Shown one piece after another: positions 5,437 to 7,843 of a DNA stretch of 7,843 nt. The stretch lies in assembly GCA_038200435.1 (NCBI GenBank), contig JBBPXY010000075.1, positions 1 through 7,843 on the forward strand. The letters are read 5' to 3'. Within the stretch, counting starts at the first letter, position 1. Each line of letters opens with the position of its first letter. The position numbers and the translations under genes were made by a program. This DNA is from JBBPXY01 sp038200435. Its GTDB lineage: Bacteria > Actinomycetota > Thermoleophilia > Solirubrobacterales > Solirubrobacteraceae. The notes below the pieces were generated by a model, which was not told the origin of the DNA, searched no databases, and was given only the letters and a program-made list of their open reading frames with translations.

Positions 5437-6677
5437 ACAGCCTCAGGCGCGGGCCGCACCGGCGCCGCGACGGGATCCTCGGCCCAGTGCTGGCGCAGAG
5501 CGCTCGATGCGAGGCTCCAGGCGATCAAGGCTCCAGCGCCGGCGAGCACGAACATCCAGCGCGGCCCGACGGCCGCCACCAGCGCGCCGCCACCCAGGAA
5601 GGCCGCCATCAGCGCCCACGAGGCCAGCGACTTGGTCATCCCGAAGGCCTTGCCGAGCTGCGAGTCGGCTACCACCGTTTGAATGAGGACCCGTTGGTTC
5701 ACCAGGCCGAGGCCGTTGCCGACACCGATTACCGCGAATGCGGGCATCGCCGCCCAAACGCTCGGCACGGATCCTGATAGCACGAGCGCTACACCGCACA
5801 TGAGGAGCCCCGTCAGGTAGCGCCGCTTCAACGTCGACGGTGAGCCGCTACGCGATCCGAGCAGCGACCCAACGACGATCCCGGCGGCCATGGCGGCAAC
5901 CAGAAGGGAGAACTGTGAGTCGCTTGCGCCCAGCGAACGCGCGAGCAGCAGCTCGCCGACGTTCACCATGCCCAGGCACACGACGAACGCCGCGGAGCTC
6001 GCGAGCAGTGTGCGCAGGGGGCCTGGCGCAGTGAAGAGACCCATTCCCGCGCGGGTCTCGGCGAGCAGCCCAGGCGTCACGGCGGCCGGATCGCGTTCGG
6101 GCCGCTCGCCGAAGCGCAAAACGACCAATACGACAGCTGAGACCGCGAACGACGCTCCGTTGACGAGAAGCAGGCCGTCAGACGACGAGGATACGGCGAA
6201 GGCAAGCGCCCCGAGAGCCGGGCCCAGCGTGTAGCCGAGCTCTTCGAGCGCGTCGTAGAGCGACGTCGCGGCCTGTAGCCGTCCCTTGGAGACGAGCGAG
6301 GGCAGGGCCGCCATGACCGCGGGCGCGAAGAGCGCGTTGCCCAGCCCAGCGAGCAGCGCGAGCGCGAGTGTCGCTTCGATCGACGTGCAGAAGGGCAGGG
6401 CAAGGAAGGCACCGGCGCGCGCGAGGTCGGCGAGCACGAGGCAACGCTTGCGAGGCCAGCGGTCGGCCAGCGCGCCCATGAGCGGCGCGAGGAGCGCCGC
6501 CGGGAGGAACTCGGCGAGCAGCACCAGCGTGAGTGCCCAGGCGGAATGAAAGCGCGCGTAGGCGAGCACGAGGAGGGCGACGTAACCCGCTCCCGTGCCG
6601 AAGGAGGACTGGGCGTGAGCGGCGAAGAAGACCCGAGCGCGGGGCTCGTGGCGAAGGAGCTGAGGGATCGAGCGCAT
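5433..6677 (-). CDS. MFS-type drug/metabolite exporter
   Basis: 414 residues, a normal length for a 12-helix major facilitator. Long hydrophobic runs alternate with short charged loops throughout. The conserved loop between helices 2 and 3 reads GALADRWPRKR (residues 68-78), the MFS motif A. The overall pattern (N-terminal RSIPQLLRHEPRARVFFAAHAQSSFGTG) fits the MFS_3-type or enterobactin-exporter-like group that expels small molecules from the cytoplasm using the proton gradient. The substrate cannot be told. Start ATG 6677 has only weak upstream purines. It is monocistronic and faces the meaA operon tail to tail. Its long 5' region contains strong hairpins (see 6729-6767), so a leader-based control is possible but not shown. 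Confidence 0.9.
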   Translation of the reverse strand: MRSIPQLLRHEPRARVFFAAHAQSSFGTGAGYVALLVLAYARFHSAWALTLVLLAEFLPAALLAPLMGALADRWPRKRCLVLADLARAGAFLALPFCTSIEATLALALLAGLGNALFAPAVMAALPSLVSKGRLQAATSLYDALEELGYTLGPALGALAFAVSSSSDGLLLVNGASFAVSAVVLVVLRFGERPERDPAAVTPGLLAETRAGMGLFTAPGPLRTLLASSAAFVVCLGMVNVGELLLARSLGASDSQFSLLVAAMAAGIVVGSLLGSRSGSPSTLKRRYLTGLLMCGVALVLSGSVPSVWAAMPAFAVIGVGNGLGLVNQRVLIQTVVADSQLGKAFGMTKSLASWALMAAFLGGGALVAAVGPRWMFVLAGAGALIAWSLASSALRQHWAEDPVAAPVRPAPEAV

Positions 6678-6728
6678 GATCTTCGAACGGCAGTGCGGCG
6701 CGGCGCCTCAGCACTCAGGTGGCGGAGT

Positions 6729-6767
6729 CGCGTCCCTCGGCTCTCGGCCGAGGGACGCGCCCTCGGC
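6729..6767. promoter_or_regulatory. Strong hairpin with a competing third arm upstream of the MFS gene
   Basis: CGCGTCCCTCGGC (6729-6741) pairs perfectly with GCCGAGGGACGCG (6747-6759): 13 bp, loop TCTCG. The inner half of the right arm, GCCGAGGG (6747-6754), can also pair with a third copy, CCCTCGGC, at 6760-6767, so two exclusive hairpins are possible. On the minus strand it would lie 52-90 nt before the MFS start codon, as a leader structure or operator. No U-tract follows on either side, so it does not look like a simple terminator. Whether it acts as DNA or RNA is not resolved. Confidence 0.5.
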
Positions 6768-6833
6768 CTCTAGGACCAGCGAGTGCGCTTGCGCATGCGA
6801 GCTCTTCCCCTGTCTTACGGAAGAGGCGGCACT

Positions 6834-6853
6834 CCTGGCTCCCCAGCTAGAAG
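6834..6853 (+). repeat. Repeated C4-loop hairpin, copy 1
   Basis: The 20-base stretch CCTGGCTCCCCAGCTAGAAG has a near-identical copy at 6988-7007 (19 of 20 bases). Its core, CTGGCT-CCCC-AGCTAG (6835-6850), folds into a 6-bp hairpin with a CCCC loop and one G-U pair. The C4 loop could pair with a G-run elsewhere as a pseudoknot. The same difference read on the minus strand would be an A-C mismatch, which argues for a plus-strand RNA. Confidence 0.65.
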
Positions 6854-6987
6854 ATCCCGCCGATTTCCTGGGTTATTGGGTATGCCCCGCGGAACCTAGT
6901 CTCAGGCGTAACCCGTGTAAAGCGGGAAGCGCTAGTACATTCGTCCAGATACGTTTAGGAAATCGGCCGACTTGTCGAAGATAAAGG

Positions 6988-7007
6988 CCTAGCTCCCCAG
7001 CTAGAAG
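6988..7007 (+). repeat. Repeated C4-loop hairpin, copy 2
   Basis: CCTAGCTCCCCAGCTAGAAG, 154 bp after copy 1, differs only at one transition (A for G). Its core, 6989-7004, is a perfect 6-bp stem around CCCC. The two copies bracket the 11-bp long-range stem 6859-6869/6957-6967, so they look like peripheral hairpins of one folded domain, not scattered DNA repeats. Confidence 0.65.
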
Positions 7008-7048
7008 GTTCTCGCTGGAGCCCTCGAGAGAGGTCCTGCGAGATGCGG

Positions 7049-7080
7049 CGCCGCCCCTCGGGGCGGCGTTCGCTGTTTGT
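7049..7080 (+). terminator. Rho-independent-type terminator, plus strand
   Basis: CGCCGCCC (7049-7056) pairs with GGGCGGCG (7061-7068) around CTCG, followed by TTCGCTGTTTGT, a T-rich tail in otherwise GC-rich sequence. The tail sits only on the plus-strand side; the minus-strand continuation (CATCTCGCAGG) is not T-rich. It would end the candidate RNA at 6802-7080. It is also 20 bp beyond the uvrA-like stop, so it may help to end that transcript as a plain hairpin. Confidence 0.55.
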
Positions 7081-7087
7081 CGGGCGC

Positions 7088-7843
<756 letters not shown>

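Larger units (their letters stand above)
6802..7080 (+). ncRNA. Candidate structured non-coding RNA (unknown family)
   Basis: This gap has no coding frame with the codon bias of the genes and is visibly less GC-rich. It holds a chain of helices, read on the plus strand. Hairpin CTCTTCC/GGAAGAG at 6802-6825. C4-loop hairpin at 6835-6850. Stem GCCGATTTCCT/AGGAAATCGGC (6859-6869 with 6957-6967), closing an 87-nt domain that has its own short helices (GGGTTA 6870-6875 with TAACCC 6909-6914). C4-loop hairpin at 6989-7004. A 34-nt hairpin at 7010-7043 with a GAGA tetraloop: TCTCGC/GCGAGA, GGA/TCC and CCTC/GAGG pair around a bulged GC. It closes with the terminator-like hairpin at 7049-7068. The plus-strand direction is favoured by the GNRA loop, by a G-U replacing A-U in a repeated hairpin, and by the T-rich terminator tail. 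I could not match it to tmRNA, RNase P, SRP, 6S or a riboswitch. Ends and promoter are uncertain. Confidence 0.45.

Noticed and set aside
6825..6840. A B12-box-like sequence on the minus strand (AGCCAGGAGTGCCGCC) upstream of the MFS gene, tempting as a cobalamin riboswitch.
   Set aside because: It resembles the box at about 13 of 16 positions, but I find no upstream GGTG or GGGAA/CCGCAAC-type core, and the pairing and terminator evidence in this gap favours the other strand.
7010..7043. The 34-nt GAGA-loop hairpin as group II intron domain V.
   Set aside because: It lacks the AGC triad in the required place and its two-base bulge is on the 5' side, not the 3' side.

Overview
The window is very GC-rich, and its coding frames have third positions that are almost all G or C. 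Gene content (a ClpS adaptor, an ethylmalonyl-CoA-type B12 mutase with its MeaB GTPase, a UvrA2-like ATPase) and probable leaderless starts point to a high-GC actinobacterium. A deep lineage such as Thermoleophilia (Solirubrobacterales/Gaiellales) is my guess from protein flavour, not something the sequence proves. The fragment carries ordinary chromosomal genes. I see no phage, IS, CRISPR, tRNA or rRNA.

Layout. At 1-121 is the C-terminal tail of an unidentified plus-strand gene. At 122-269 is a convergent intergenic stretch with three copies of a short element, able to form two alternative hairpins. From 2237 down to 270 is a tight minus-strand operon: metallo-beta-lactamase-fold hydrolase, alpha/beta hydrolase of the epoxide hydrolase/haloalkane dehalogenase type, and ClpS. 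A 26-bp divergent gap (2238-2263) separates it from a plus-strand operon: MeaA/Ecm-type mutase (2264-4261), MeaB-type GTPase (to 5267), and a 52-residue, two-helix membrane protein (5264-5422). Each junction of that operon is a 4-bp start/stop overlap. It ends tail-to-tail with an MFS exporter on the minus strand (5433-6677). After a 410-bp non-coding gap comes the C-terminal third of a UvrA-like ABC ATPase (7088 to window end, minus strand).

How the genes fit together. The mutase rearranges ethylmalonyl-CoA to methylsuccinyl-CoA with adenosylcobalamin, and the MeaB GTPase loads and protects the mutase cofactor. The small membrane protein is translationally coupled to meaB and may belong to the same module. 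The divergent operon is read from a -10 box that overlaps the mutase -10 box, so the two operons probably influence each other's transcription.

Most interesting points. (1) The gap 6678-7087 holds a set of nested hairpins, a 20-nt repeated hairpin with a C4 loop, a GAGA-tetraloop hairpin and a plus-strand terminator-like hairpin; together these look like an unannotated structured RNA on the plus strand. (2) Both divergent operons have a TANNNT box exactly 8 nt before the start codon and no Shine-Dalgarno, which predicts two leaderless mRNAs from overlapping promoters. (3) meaB appears to need a one-base frame change near 4300. (4) A small membrane-protein gene follows meaB.
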